Origin: Piliocolobus tephrosceles
Taxonomy: Eukaryota; Chordata; Mammalia; Primates; Cercopithecidae
NCBI RefSeq assembly: GCF_002776525.5
Contig: NC_045436.1
Coordinates: 98,037,057-98,101,056 of the forward strand
Direction of reading: 5' to 3'
Length of the DNA: 64,000 nucleotides
Numbering within the stretch: the first letter of the stretch is position 1; the number at the start of each line of letters is the position of its first letter. The position numbers and the translations under genes are program-made. A model generated the notes under the pieces. That model was not told the DNA's origin, made no database searches, and saw only the letters and a list, made by a program, of their open reading frames with translations. Shown here piece by piece: positions 39,823 to 52,179 of the stretch.

Positions 39823-41214
39823 TTTTTAATATTATATAACAATATGCAATATTAAGTATACATAATTTATTAGTAGAAATGTGCTTTCATTCTATGCACC
39901 AAGGAATACTCTGTACTATGTATTTACCTGCTGTAAGCATGTTTGTGGTCTGTATTTTCACATGTGTTCTCTGACTATGAAAGCTGCATAATTACAAACC
40001 ATCTCTAGGCCTTTCCATTTTCCATGAAGTGACTTTTTCTTTATTACTTACCTTTTATTTCTGCATTCCTACTCTACTGGAAAATAAATTGAGGCACAAA
40101 TGAATAAAACTTTCTACATTAAGGATAATAAATATGAGTCATTAAATTTTTGTACAACATATCCTATTAGTTTCTTATATTTCATTAAGAAGCACCAGTG
40201 CTAAAGAGATATGTAACAGGGAATAGCTGTTCAATAACATCAAAGAATGTTAAAATATGATTGAAATATGATGGGTACATTTGCTACTGTATATTTTTTA
40301 AATGTCTATTGAATTTCAAAGAAATATTTGATATATGTTACCATTAATTATTTAATAGGGAAGAAAGCATTTTACTTCCTGTTGTGTGTATATACAAAGT
40401 AAACACATTTTTAATTGTCTATGCATTTAAATGATTTATGAACATAAGGAAAGCTTACCAAATTCACTTCACTTTAACAGGAAAAGAAATCAAACACACT
40501 GGTGTAATATAATTTGTGATGATATATGCTTGTAAATTAAAGCCAATAAGTACAAGATAAAGTGGTGATCTAATAATATGTATTTTATATATTTATTATA
40601 AATTATATATATTCATTTTATAATATACATATGATATATGTAGATATCATTAAAAGAAAAACCTTAGGCCTAAATACAGTATCATTTGCTCAAACCAAGG
40701 GGAAAATGGTGTAAGTAAAAGTTAAGTTAGATAAGACGGCCAGAAAAGCACCTTAAACAGAAGTATGACTTGTGCCAATTTAAAACAATGGGAAGAGTTT
40801 CTAGTGTACATAGGCAGACATCTTACAAATGGAGATTTCCTTTATAGGTGTTAATTTCTTTTACAAAAGGGTTTCAGGAAGGCCAGTTAAATTCCAGAAA
40901 CGTGTATTTCAGTTTGATAGGCGGTGACTTTTTAAACTTAGCAATTGTTTCTTAGCTAAAATTACTGAGTTCAGGGTGGAGTCCATTAAGGAACAGAGCA
41001 AAGAAATCATTCTCTAGGCCTGGGCTGGGTATGGATGGGTCTGATAAAGAAGAAAACCTACTTTTCCTAAGGGCATACTTAATTTTTGTGGGTATAGAGC
41101 AGATGTATATGGGATACATGAGATGTATTAAAACAGGAATGCAATGTGAAATAATTACATAATGGAAAATGGGAATTGCATCCCCTCAAGCATTTGTGTT
41201 AAAAACAATCCAAT
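39823..41214. other. Unassigned AT-rich DNA
   Basis: No gene supported. An almost pure AT stretch lies at about 40570-40635. Nothing else is recognisable. Confidence 0.35.
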
Positions 41215-42200
41215 TATGCTCTTTTAGTAATTTTAAAATGTATAGTTAAAATATTATTGACTATTGTCACCCTGTTGTACTATCAAATACTAGGTCTTGT
41301 TCATTAATTCTAAATATTTTTGTACATATTAACCATCTCCACCACCCCGCAGAAGCACCCAGTGCTCTCCCCAGGCTCTGGTAACCATCCTTTTACTCTT
41401 TATCTCCATGGGTTCAATTGCTTTGAGTTTTAGATACCACAACTAAGTGAGAACATATGATGTTTGTCATTCTGTGCCTGGCTTATTTCACAAAAAATAA
41501 TGACCTCCAGCTCTATCCATGTTGTTAAAAATGACTGAATCTCAATCTTTTTTATGGCTGAATAGTACACCATTGCGTATAAGTCCCACATTTTCTTTAT
41601 CCATTCATCTGTTGATGGACACTTAGGTTGCCTCCAAATCTTGGCTATTGTGAACAGTGCTGCCACAAACACAGCAGTCCAGATATCTCTTTGTTATACT
41701 GATTTTCTTTTTCTGGGGTATATACTTAGCAGTAGGATTGCTGAATCATATGGTAAGCTCTATTTTAAGCTTTTTGAGGAATCTCCAAACTGTTCTCCAC
41801 AGTGCAGAAACTTTTTAGCTTGATGTGATCCCATTTGTCTATTTTTGGTTGGTTGCCTGTGCTTGTGGGGTATTACTCAAGAAATTTTGCCCAGATCAAT
41901 GTCTTGGAGAGTTCCCCAATGTTTTCTTGTAGTAGTTTCATAGTTCAAAAATCCATTTTGATTTGATTTTTGTATGTGGTGAGAGATAGGCATATAGTTT
42001 CATTCTTCTGCATATGGATATCCAGTTTTTCCAGCACTATTTATTGAAGAGATTGTCTTTTCCCCAGTGCATGTTCTGGACACCTTTGTCAAAAATGAGT
42101 TTACTGTAGGTGTATGAATTTGTTTCTGGGTTCTCTATTCTGTTTCATTAATCTATGTGTCTGTTTTAATGCCAACACCATGCTGTTTTGGTTACTATAG

Positions 42201-42216
42201 GTTTGTAGTATAATTT
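42201..42216 (+). repeat. Target-site duplication, left copy (FKBP4 pseudogene)
   Basis: gtttgtagtataattt. Pairs with 44452-44467 at 14 of 16 positions. Joining the flanks restores continuous L1 sequence ('...gtagtataatttgaagtcagg'). Confidence 0.9.
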
Positions 42217-44451
42217 TTTTGTTTGTTTGTTTTGTTTTTAATGTTTCCACTTTATTGCTCTAGCATGGAACTTGAGGCAAGCCTGGACCTTCAGCAACAT
42301 GCAAAGAAGAGGCTGAGGGGGTTTGGGAACACAACCTTGCTGAGAGGGAAAACTGCCAGGGGAAATACCAGAACAGGGGACAGGGGGTGGTCACCATAAC
42401 ACCAGAAGACATCATCAGCCATGCCATTTGGAGTGAGGAAGGGAACAGAGAAGAAATGGTGTTTCTTCCCATGTACCTAGCACCCACATGGAGGCCACAT
42501 TTGGAAAACGACTGGGAGAGGGAAATGGACTGGGAGAGGGAAAGGATGGGGAAAATGGCTGCCCAGGAGTCTCCCTCTCCACCCTGGGTTCATATCAGAC
42601 CCCATCCCAACCACTTGCCTCTTCTACCCTTGGAAAATGGAACTAACAAACAGAGGGATCACAATAAATTAACATTCTAATGACCATATATGGATGGACA
42701 TATGTTCATGTGCAATGGGGGAAGGGAAGAGGGGGTGACACCATCTAAAGTGATTCCCCACCTCAATCTCCCAGCTTACTCCTTTCCCCCTTCACCCTAA
42801 AGCCACCATCCAATCAGATAGAAAAGTAAAGGTCTAATTCACTCAAAATTCCTCAGGTTTTACAAAACTCACAGGACAGAGTGGGGAGACACGGGGGCAG
42901 GCAGCCACAGGAGTAGAGCTGGTGGAGAGGGGCTATGCTTCTGTCTCCACTTGAGACTGGCTCTCTGTGGTGTTGCTCTTCTGCTCCTCCTCCATCTCTG
43001 TGTCAGTGGGATTATCTCCTGAGGAAGCCTCTGGCCTGACCTTGTTCTCCTCCTCAGCTAGCCTCTCAAACATGTTGGCGTAGAGCTTCTTCTCCCAGGC
43101 AAGCTGCCTGCAGATCTGCTGCTGGCACACAGCCAACTGGGCCTTGGTGGCTTCATTGTTTGGGTAGAGCTGCAAGACCTTCCAGAAGTCAGCCCATGCC
43201 AGTTCAAAGTCATTCACAACCAGGTGGTCCTCTCTCCGACAGAAGAGGCCCTTCTCCTCGTTGCTGTCCAGTTCTAGGGCCTTGTTACAGCTTTCAATGG
43301 CAATAGAGAAGGCCTGTAGTTTCAGATGACATATGGCTAGGTTGAGGTGAGAGGCCAGTTGAAGGGCTTTTGCCTTCTATGCTTCCTCACTGGAAAAGCT
43401 AGACTCATATTTCAGCCAGGACACTATCTTCTTAGACTATAAAAAAGCTTGCTTGTATTTGCCTTAATTGAAGTACACAGTGTCCCGCTCTTTCACTGTG
43501 GTGCTGTGTTCCAGCTTCTCTTCTGAATTAATCTACCAAGACTCCTTTGTCTTTTCAAAACTCTTGAGGTGTAATTCATATTAGCAAGGCATTTTGTGGG
43601 ATTTGGAACTTTTCCCTCCCAACACTGCCAAAAGCATAGCTGGGTTTGAGGTACACAATGGGATGTTCTCCTTTCTACATGCACTGAATGGCCCTCTTCA
43701 GACCATAAGGCAAATCCAGGTTCTCCCCGCTGTCTGCCTCAAAGCCGAGTTCCTGATGTTCAAAGGGCTGATCCTTGTAGCACCCTTCCAGTGCAACCTC
43801 CATGATAGCACCCTCACTGGGCCTGGATAGTCTTCACCACGAGTCTGTATTCTCTAGGTGATTCCACCATATTCCTCTTCCATCAGATCTTCTCCCTTAA
43901 ACTGAAACAACTCCACCTCAAACACAAGCGTGGCATTGGGGAGATCTTTGGAGGACTGCCTGCTGCACCGTAGGCATATTCTGGTTTGCAGGTGATATGG
44001 CACACCTCCCCCACCTTCATGGCTGCTACAGCAATGTCCCAAGCTTTGATGATCTCCCTTTTCCCAAGTCAAAGGAGAATTTGTCCTTGTGATCCAGACT
44101 GGGGTCAAAGTTTGTGCCATCTAACAGCCAGCCAGTGTAGTGGACAAAGACTCGGTCCCCAATCATGGGCATCTCTGTACCTGTGCCCTCTCTCGATGAC
44201 TTTCAGCATGCCTTCCTCCTGTTTGGGGCTAATGTCCACTCCCTCCATGGGCAGAGGCACCAACTGCTCCCAGGTCTCAGTCTCCTTCATCTCCTCGGCT
44301 GTCATCTCTGTGTGGCGCACTCTTTCTGGGAGCTGGCGCCGGCACCAGTGCACTCTGGGCTGAGGGCACGGGCGCTACCTGCAGGGTGTGTGGGAGGCCA
44401 GGCACTGTGGCACTGACTGCGGACTGCGCAGAGGCTGGAGCACCTCTGCCA
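42217..44451 (-). pseudogene. FKBP4P: FKBP4 (FKBP52) processed pseudogene
   Basis: A retrocopy of the mRNA for FKBP4, the Hsp90 co-chaperone with two FKBP prolyl-isomerase domains and a TPR domain. The start codon lies at 44303-44305 and the original stop at 42933-42935. This is about 1.37 kb, essentially the whole 459-codon frame, without introns. The N-terminal piece M-T-A-E-E-M and G-V-D-I-S-P-K, the first FKBP domain end ([13 protein letters not shown]) and the C-terminal piece (L-Y-A-N-M-F-E-R-L and Q-S-Q-V-E-T-E-A) are recognisable. It is dead. A frameshift follows the V-I-E-R segment near 44200, and in-frame stops lie at 43854-43856, 43437-43439 and 43377-43379. The 3'UTR runs to a polyadenylation signal (AATAAA, complement at 42251-42256), followed by an A-rich tail (about 42214-42240), with TSDs outside. 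It has no promoter of its own in view. It inserted into an already resident L1. Confidence 0.95.
42251..42256 (-). terminator. Polyadenylation signal of the FKBP4 retrocopy
   Basis: tttatt on the plus strand is AATAAA on the minus strand. It lies about 11 bases before the start of the A-rich tail, the normal spacing for mRNA 3' cleavage. It was inherited from the parent mRNA. Confidence 0.85.
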
Positions 44452-44467
44452 GTCTGTAGTACAATTT
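44452..44467 (+). repeat. Target-site duplication, right copy (FKBP4 pseudogene)
   Basis: gtctgtagtacaattt, two mismatches to 42201-42216. It continues into antisense L1 'gaagtcaggtaatgtgattc'. Confidence 0.9.
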
Positions 44468-44807
44468 GAAGTCAGGTAATGTGATTCTCTCCAGTTCTGC
44501 TCTTTTTGCTCAGGATGGCTTTGACTATTCTGGGTCTTTTGTTGTTCCATGTAAATTTTAGGATAGTTTTTTTGTTTTGTTTTGTTTTCGTTTTTGTTTT
44601 TTTTCTGTGAAGAATGTCATTAGTATTTTGAAAGGGATTGCAATGAATATGTAGATTGCTTTGGGTGGTACAGACATTTTAACAAAATGGATTCTTCCCA
44701 TCCATGAATATGGAATATCTTTCTCTTTTTTGGTGTCCTCTTCAATCTCTTTTCTCAGTGTTTTATAGTTTTCATTGTAGAGATCATTTCTTTGGTTAAA
44801 TCCTAGG

Positions 44808-45162
44808 TGATATGGTTTGGTTGTGTCCCCACCCAAATCTCACCTTGACTTGTAATAATCTCTACCTGTCAAAGATGGGGCCAGGTGGAGATAACTATAT
44901 AATGGGGGAAGTTCCCCCATACTATTCTCGTGGTAGTGAATAAGTCTCATGGGATCCGATAGTTTTATAAATGGGAGTTCCCCTGCACAAGCTTTCTTGC
45001 CTGCCACCATGTCAGACGTGGCTTTGCTACTTCTTTGCCTTCTACCATGATTGTGAGGCCTCCCCAGCCTTGTGGAACTGTGAGTCCAGTAAACCTTTTT
45101 CCTTTATAATTTACCCAGTCTGGGGTATGACTTTATTAGCTGCATGAGAACAGACTAATACA
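44808..45162 (+). mobile_element. Solo MST/THE1-type LTR inside L1
   Basis: Starts TGATATGGTTTGGTTGTGTC and ends ...ctaatacA with TG...CA ends, 355 bases. It contains 'atgattgtgaggcctcccca' and 'aactgtgagtccagtaaacc'. The flanks ctagg (44803-44807) and ctatg (45163-45167) form a 5-base TSD with one mismatch, and joining them restores L1 'cctaggtatttaat'. No internal proviral sequence, so a solo LTR. It includes a perfect inverted repeat atgggggaa-g-ttcccccat (44902-44920), a feature of this LTR group. Confidence 0.93.
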
Positions 45163-45364
45163 CTATGTATTTAATTTTACTTGTGCCTATTATAATTAGG
45201 ATTACTTTCTTGATTTCTTTTTCAGATTGTTCACTATTAGCATAAACAATGCTACTGATTTTTGTACGTTGATTTTGTATCCTGCAACTTGACAAAATTT
45301 ATCAGTTTAAATAGTTTTTTGGTGGAGTCTTTAGGTTTTCCCAAATATAAGATCATATCATCTA

Positions 45365-45490
<126 letters not shown>

Positions 45491-46746
45491 TCATGTTCCA
45501 GATGGTAGAGGGGAGGTTTTCAGGTTTTACCCATTCACTATGGTTTTAGCTATGGGTCTGTCACATATGGTTTTAATTATGTTGAGGTATGTTCCTTCTA
45601 CATGCAGTTTTTTGAGGGTTTTTCATGAAGGGATATTGAATTTTATCAAATGCTTTTTCAACATCCACTGACATGATCATATGGGTTTTGTCCGTCATTC
45701 TATTGATATGATGTATCACATTGATTGATTTGTGTATGTTGGATCATCCTTGCAAGCCAGAGATAAATCCCACTTGGTCATGATGAATGATATCTTTTAA
45801 CATATTAGTGAATTTAGTTTGCTAACACCTTGTTGAGGCCTTTTGCATCAAGATTCATCAGAGATACTGGCCTGTAGTTTTCTTTTTTTGATGTGTCTTT
45901 GTCTGGTTTTGGTCTCAGGGTAATACTGGCTACATAATATGTGCTGGGAAGTAACCCCTCCTCTATATTTTCAGAATTGTTTCAGTAGGATTGCTATTAG
46001 TTCTTTTTAAAATTTTCAACAGAATTCAGCAGTGAAGTCATTGGGTCCTGTGCTTTTATTTACAGGAAGATTTTTAATTACAACTTCAATCATGTTACTT
46101 GTTATTGGTCTGTTCAAATTTTGGATTTCTTCATGGTTCAATCTTGGTAGGTTGTATGCATCTAGGAATTTGCCCATTTCCTCTAGATTTTCCAATTTTA
46201 TGGCATAGAGTTGCTTACAGTAGCCACAAATTATCATATGAATTTCTGCATTATCAGTTATAATGTCTCCTTTTTTGTCTCTGATTTTATATATTTGGGT
46301 CTTCTCTTTTTTCTCAGGCAAGCTAAAAGTTTGTCAATTTTCTTTATCTTTAAAAAAACTTTTTGATACATTGATCTTTTGTATTGTCTTCTTCATTTCA
46401 ATTTCATTTATTTCTGCTCTGATCTTTATGATTCCTTTTCTTCTACTAATTTTGGGTTTGGTTTGCTCTTGCTTTTCTAGCTCTTTAAGGTCCATCATTA
46501 GGTTGTTTATTTGAAGTTTTTATTTTCTGTAGGCACTTATAGCTATAAACTTCCCTATTAGTACAGCTTTTGCTGTATTCCATACAACAAAATGGTACAT
46601 TGTGTTTCCATTATCATTTTTTTCAAGAAATTTTTCAATTTCCATCTTAATTTCTTCATTTACTCACTGGTCATTCAGGGGCATATTGTTTACTTTCCAT
46701 GTGTTTGTATAGCTTTCAAAATTGCTATTGTCATTGATTGCTAGTT

Positions 46747-47151
46747 TTATTCCATTGTGGTCAGAGAATGTGCTTGATATGATTCCCATTTTTTGAATGT
46801 TTTAAAACTTGTTTTGTGACCTAACATATGATCTGTCCTTAAGAATAATCTATATGCTGAGGAAAAGAATGTGTATTCTGCAGTCTTTGAAGGAAATGTT
46901 CTGTAACTATCTATTAGATCCATTTGGTCTATAGTGCAGATTAAGTCTGATGTTTCTTTGTTGATTTTCTGTCTAGAACATTGATGCAGTGTTGAAAGTG
47001 GGATGTTGAAATCTCCAGATATTGTTATATTGGGCTCTACTTCTCTCTTTAGCTCTAATAATATTTTCTTTATACATCTAGGTGCTCCAGCATTCAGTGC
47101 ATATATATTTAATATTGTTATATCCTCTTGCTGAATTGAACTCCTTATCAT
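46747..47151 (-). pseudogene. L1 ORF2 endonuclease-domain fragment
   Basis: A 134-codon open stretch of the antisense L1 corresponds to the late part of the ORF2p apurinic-type endonuclease that nicks target DNA during insertion. Visible landmarks are I-L-N-I-Y, S-G-D-F-N and T-D-H-M-L-G-H-K, the last being the region of the catalytic histidine. It is followed by divergent sequence, with stops on both sides. Other ORF2 pieces of the same element lie at 46016-46321 (between endonuclease and reverse transcriptase). It is a remnant, not an expressed gene. Confidence 0.85.
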
Positions 47152-47339
47152 TATATAGTGACCTTCTTTGTCTATTCTTAGTTTTTTCTTGAAATCTATT
47201 TTGTCTGATATGAATATAGCTGCTTCTGCTCTTTTTTGGTTTCCATGGACTTGGAATATCTTTTTCCAATCCCTTTATTTTCAATGTGTGTTTTATAGGT
47301 GAAGTCTATTTCTTATGGGCAACAGATCATTGGGTCTGT

Positions 47340-47700
47340 TTTTTGGTTGTTTTTGTTTTGTTTTGTTTTGTTTTTCTTTTTTTGGTTTTGTTTTGTTTTG
47401 TTTTGTTTTGTTTTTGAGATGGAGTCTCACTGTCACCAGGCTGGAGTACAGTGGGATGATCTCAGCTTGCTGCAACCTCTGCCTCCTGGATTCAAGCAAT
47501 TCTCCTGCCTCAGCCTCCTGAGTAGCTGAGACTACAGGTACACACTGCCACACTGCCACGCCAGGCTAATTTTTATATTTTTAGTAGCGATGGGGTTTCA
47601 CCATGTTGGCCAGGATGGTCTTGATCTCTTGACCAAGTGATACGCCTGCCTCAGCCTCCCAAAGTGCTGGGATTACAGGCGTGAGCCACCACAGCTGGCC
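47340..47700 (-). mobile_element. AluS-grade element with (TTTTG)n tail, in L1
   Basis: The body runs from gagatggagtctcac (47416) to 'ccaccacagctggcc' (47700). Its tail (47340-47415) has become a ttttg pentanucleotide array with a ctttttttgg interruption. 'acacactgccacactgccacg' shows a 9-base local duplication. The flanks join antisense L1 'gggtctgttttt' to 'atcccttcagc', consistent with insertion into the host L1. Confidence 0.93.
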
Positions 47701-48526
47701 TCATTTTTTTTATCCCTTCAGCTATTCTATGTCTTTTGATTGGAGAATTTTTTCCATTTACATTCAATTTATAGATAAATAAGGACTTATCTCTGCCATT
47801 TTGTGATTTGTTTTCTGGATGTTTTGTGGTCTTCTCTTCCTTCTTTCTTTCCTTCATGCCTTTCTTTTTGTGAAGGTAATTTTCGTTGGTGATGTGATTT
47901 AGTTTGTTGCTTTTTATTTTTTGTGTCTCCATTATATGTTTTTTGGTTTAGGGTATCATGAAGCTTGCAAATACTATGTTATAACCTATTATTTTAAGCT
48001 GATAACAACATTGTTTGCATAAACAAACTAACAGAAAGAAAATTTACAAAGACTTCATGCATTAATTTTGTGCCCCTGCTTTAAGTTTTTGTTACTGTTT
48101 ATATCGTATTGTAATATGTCATGAAAAGTTGTTGTAGTTACCATGTTTGATTGGTAAATCATTTAGTCTTTCTACTTAAATAAGAGTAGTTTACACACTA
48201 CATTTTCAGTGCTATAATATTCGGTTTTTCTGCATACTTACTATTACTAGTGAATTTTGTACCTTCAAGTGATTATTTATTGCTCATTAATGTCCTTTTC
48301 TTTCTTATTAAAGTACTCCCTTTAGCATTTCTTGTAAGACAAATCTGATGTTGATTACATCCTTCAGCTTTTGTTTGTCTACGAAAGTCTTGATTTTTTC
48401 TTCATGCTTGAAGGATATTTTCACCAGATATACTATTCTAGCATAAAAGTTCTCTTCCCTTCAGCACTTTAAATATGTCATTCCATTCTCCCTTGGCCTA
48501 TAAGGTTTCCACTGAAAAGGCTGTCT

Positions 48527-49175
48527 CTAGGTGTGTTGGAGCTGCATTATTTGTTTCTTTTCTCTTGCTGCTTTTTGGATCCTTTTTGTATCCTTGACCT
48601 TTGCAACTTGAATTACCAGATGTCTTGAGTTAGTCTTCTTTGGATTAAATCTGCTTGGTGTTCTGTAACCTTCTTGTACTTGGATACTGATATTTTTCTC
48701 TAGGTTCAGGAAGTTCTCTGTTATTATCCCTTCAAATAAACTTTCTACCCATATCTCTTTCTCTACATACTCTTTAAAGCCAGTAACTCTTAGACTTCCC
48801 CTTTTGAGGCTATTTTCTAGATCCTGTAGGCATGCTTCATTGTTGTTTTTTTTTTTCTTTCTTTCTTCTTTTGTCTCCTCTGACTGTATTTTCAAATAGC
48901 CTGTTTTCAAGCTCACTGATTCTTTTTCCTGCTTGATCAACTCTGCCATTGAATGACTCTGATGATTTCTTCAGTATGCCAGCTGCATTTTTCAACTCCA
49001 GAATTTCTGCCTGATTCTTTTTAATTATTTTAATCTCTTTGTCAAATTCATCTGCTTGAATTTCTTTGGGTTTCCTCAAAACAGCTATTTTGAGTTCTCT
49101 GTCTGAAAGATCACATATCCTTGTTTCTCCAGGATTGGTTTCTGGTGCCTTATTTCGTTTATTTATTGAAGTCAT
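48527..49175 (-). pseudogene. L1 ORF1 remnant, frameshifted
   Basis: Two overlapping frames of the antisense L1 match ORF1p, the trimeric RNA-binding chaperone. The upstream one (49175 to 48837) has the heptad-like coiled coil, with G-R-V-D-Q-A-G-K-R-I-S-E-L-E-N. The downstream one (48949 to 48527) has the RNA-recognition and C-terminal region, with E-N-F-L-N-L, I-Q-V-Q-E-G-Y-R-T-P-S-R and A-A-R-E-K-K-Q-I. The join falls near an A-rich slippery run (about 48841-48860 on the plus strand), where a frameshift separates them. Confidence 0.85.
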
Positions 49176-50150
49176 GTTTTCCTGGATTATCTGGATACTT
49201 GTAGGTGTTCATCTGTGTCTAGCCATTGAAGAGTTAGGTATTTATTGTAGTCTTTGCAGTCCGGGCTCTTTATACCCATTCTTCCTGGGAAGGCTTTCCA
49301 GATATTCAAAAGGACTTGGGTGTTATGATCAAAGATATATCTGCTTTAGAGAGGACCCCAAGACCAGTAACACTATGATTCTTGCAGATTCATAGAGATA
49401 CTGCCTTGATAGTCTTGGACAAGATCCAGAAGAATTATGTGGACTACCAGAGACTCCGGTTCTCTTTGCTTTGTCCCAGTCTCTCTCTGTGCTGAGCCAC
49501 CTGGAGCTAGAGGTGGAGTGACACAAGTACCACTGCAGCCACCACTCCTAGAACTGTGCTGGGTCAGACTTGAAACCAGCAGAGCACTGGGTCTTGCCCA
49601 AGCCCTGCTGCAACCACTCTCTGGCTACCAGCTATGTTCATTCAAGGCCCTGAGGATCTACAATTAGCTGGTGGCAAAGCCAGCCAGGCCTATGTTCTTC
49701 CCTTGAGGGTGATGAATTTCTCCAAGCCCAAGCTCCAGGGGGGTCCAGAGGTGCCATTCAGGAGCCAGAAACTACAGTCAAAAATCTTAGAAGTCTACCT
49801 GGCGTTCTATTGTACTGTGACTGAGCTGACACTCAAACCACAAGACGCAGTGCTTCCCACTCTTCCCTCCCCTCTCCAAATGCAGCAAGCCTCACCCCAT
49901 GGCCACTGCCACCTCAAGCCCACAGGGAGTACTACTGTACTACCACCATGTTCTCTTAAGACCCAAGGGCTCTTCAGTCAGCTTGTGGTGAATGCTGCCT
50001 GGCCTGGGACTCACCCTTTAGAGCAGTGAGCTCCCCTCTGGCTTAAGGCAGGTCCAGAAATGCCATCTAAAAGCCAAGTCCTGAAATCAGGTACCATGAG
50101 TGCCTACTTAGTTTTCTACACACCTGTGGGGCCTACTTTTATAAACTTTT

Positions 50151-50364
50151 TATCCAGGATAGCTTTCTTTTTTGTCTTTGGGGCAGTGTAGTAACTAAGC
50201 AAAAAGGAAAGCAGATTTAACTTTTCTTATAAGTCATTTAAGCTTTTCATTTGCCTTTTATAAAGACTCTTTAATTTAAAATACTGAAATACTTTAGAAG
50301 CTTCTGCATATCAGTAGACATCCATAGATGAGACTAATTTGGGAAGCTCCCTTTTTTTTCATTT
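50151..50364. other. Short unassigned spacer between two L1s
   Basis: AT-rich with no features. It separates two antisense L1 elements of different subfamilies. Confidence 0.4.
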
Positions 50365-51760
50365 TTTTTTTTAATTTCAACTTTTATTTTAAATACAAGG
50401 GTACATGTGCAGATTTGTTATATGGGAATATTGTATGATGCTGAAGTTTGGAGTACGGGTTCCCTCACCCTGGTAGTAAGCATAGTATAGTACTCAATAG
50501 GTAGTTTTTCAACCCACCCACTCCCAACCTTGAGTTGTCCACAGTGTTTATCGTTCCAATATTTATGTCCATGTGTTCTCAATGCTTAGATCTCAGTTAT
50601 AAGAGAGAACATGTATTTTTGAATTTTCTTTTTCTGCATTAATTTGCTGAGGATTATGGCCACCAGCTCCATCCATGTTTCTGCAAAGGCCATGTTTTCA
50701 TTTTCTATAACTGTGTACAATTCCATGGTGTATATATATCATGTTTTGTTTGTTTAGTCCACCACTCATGGGCAGCTAGATTGATCCCATGTCTTTGCTA
50801 CTGTGAATAGTGCAACAATGAGCAGACAAGTGCATGTGTCTTTTTGGTAGAATGATTTATTTTCTTTTGGGTGTAAACCTAGTAATAGTATTGCTGAGAT
50901 GAATGGTAGGTTCTTTGAGAAATCTCCAGATTGCTTTCCACAGTGACTAGACTAATTTAAATTCCCACAAACAGTGTATAAGTTTCCACTTTTCTCCACA
51001 TCTTCACCAGCATCTATTGGTTTTTTTGGATTTTTAGTAGTAGCCATTCTGACTGGTGTGAGATTTTATCTCACTGCCAGTTTGATTTGCATTTCTCTGA
51101 TGATTAGTGATGCTGAGCATTTTTTCATGTTTGCTAGTGACTTGTATGTCTTCTTTTGAGAAGTATGTCTTCATGTCCTTTGCCGATTTTTTAATGAAAT
51201 TATTTCGTGTATTGTCTGTTGATTTGTTTAAGCTCCCTATAGATTCTGGATACTAGGCCACTGTTGGATGCATAGTTTGCAGATATCTTCTCTCATTCCG
51301 CAGTTGTCTGTTTGCTTTGTTGATAGTTTCTTTTGTTGTGCTGAAGCTTTTTAGTTTAATTAGATCCTTTTTGTCTTTTTGTTGTTGTTGCTGCAATGGC
51401 TTTTCATACTTAGCCAAAAATTCTTTACTAAGGCTGACTTTGAGATAAGTATTTCCTAGGTTGTCTTCTAGGATCTTTACAGTTTGAGGTCTTACATTGA
51501 AATCTTTAATCCATTTTGAGTTAATTTTTGTATATGGTGAAAGGTGGGGGTCTGGTTTCACTCTTCTGCATACAGCTAACCAGTTATCTCAGTAACATTT
51601 ATTGAATGGGAAGTGCTTTCCCCATGGCTTGTTTTTGTCAGCCTTGTTGAAGATCAGATTGTGGTAGGTGTACATCTTTATTTCTGAGTTTTCTATTCTC
51701 TTCCACTTGTCTTTGTCTGTTTCTGTACCAGTACTAAGTTGTTTTGGTTAGTGTAGCCTT

Positions 51761-51776
51761 GTAGTAGTAGTAGTCA

Positions 51777-51823
<47 letters not shown>

Positions 51824-51833
51824 NNNNNNNNNN

Positions 51834-51901
<68 letters not shown>
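51761..51901 (+). repeat. (TAG)n/(GTA)n microsatellite with assembly gap
   Basis: About 45 units of gta/tag with one 'tca' break near 51774, and 10 Ns at 51824-51833. The true length is unknown. Exact 10-base direct repeats gtgtagcctt (51751-51760 and 51902-51911) flank it. The L1 sequence expected after 'gtagccttgtagtatag' is missing, so the array stands in place of roughly 150-200 bases of ORF2. Confidence 0.95.
51824..51833. other. Assembly gap (10 N)
   Basis: Ten Ns within a trinucleotide repeat, the usual place for an unresolved repeat length in a draft assembly. Confidence 0.99.
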
Positions 51902-51904
<3 letters not shown>

Positions 51905-52179
51905 TAGCCTTAGTGTTGAATCTTTAAATTGCTTCGGGCAGTACAGCCATTTTTACAAAACTGATTCTTCCAATCCATCAGCGTGGAATGTTTCCCCATT
52001 TATCTCATCTCTGATCTCCTTCTGCAGTGTTTTTTAGTTCTCTTTGTAGAGATCTTTTACCTCCTTGGCTAGCTGTATTCCTAGGTATTTCATTTTCTTT
52101 TGGCTATTGTAAGTGGGATTGTGTTCTTGATTTCACACTCAGACTGGACTTTGTTGGCATATGGAAATGCTACTGATTT

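Noticed and set aside
39585..39855. Arg/Glu-repeat and Leu/Ser-repeat frames
   Set aside because: Produced by the (TC)n microsatellite and Alu.
43854..44416. Several frames on both strands that could suggest a small gene
   Set aside because: Shadows and pieces of the frameshifted FKBP4 retrocopy.
49066..50029. Plus-strand frames of 109 and 131 codons in a less AT-rich region
   Set aside because: They lie in the 5' part (ORF1 start and 5'UTR-like region) of the antisense L1. Its antisense promoter activity is possible in younger L1s, but nothing here supports a gene.
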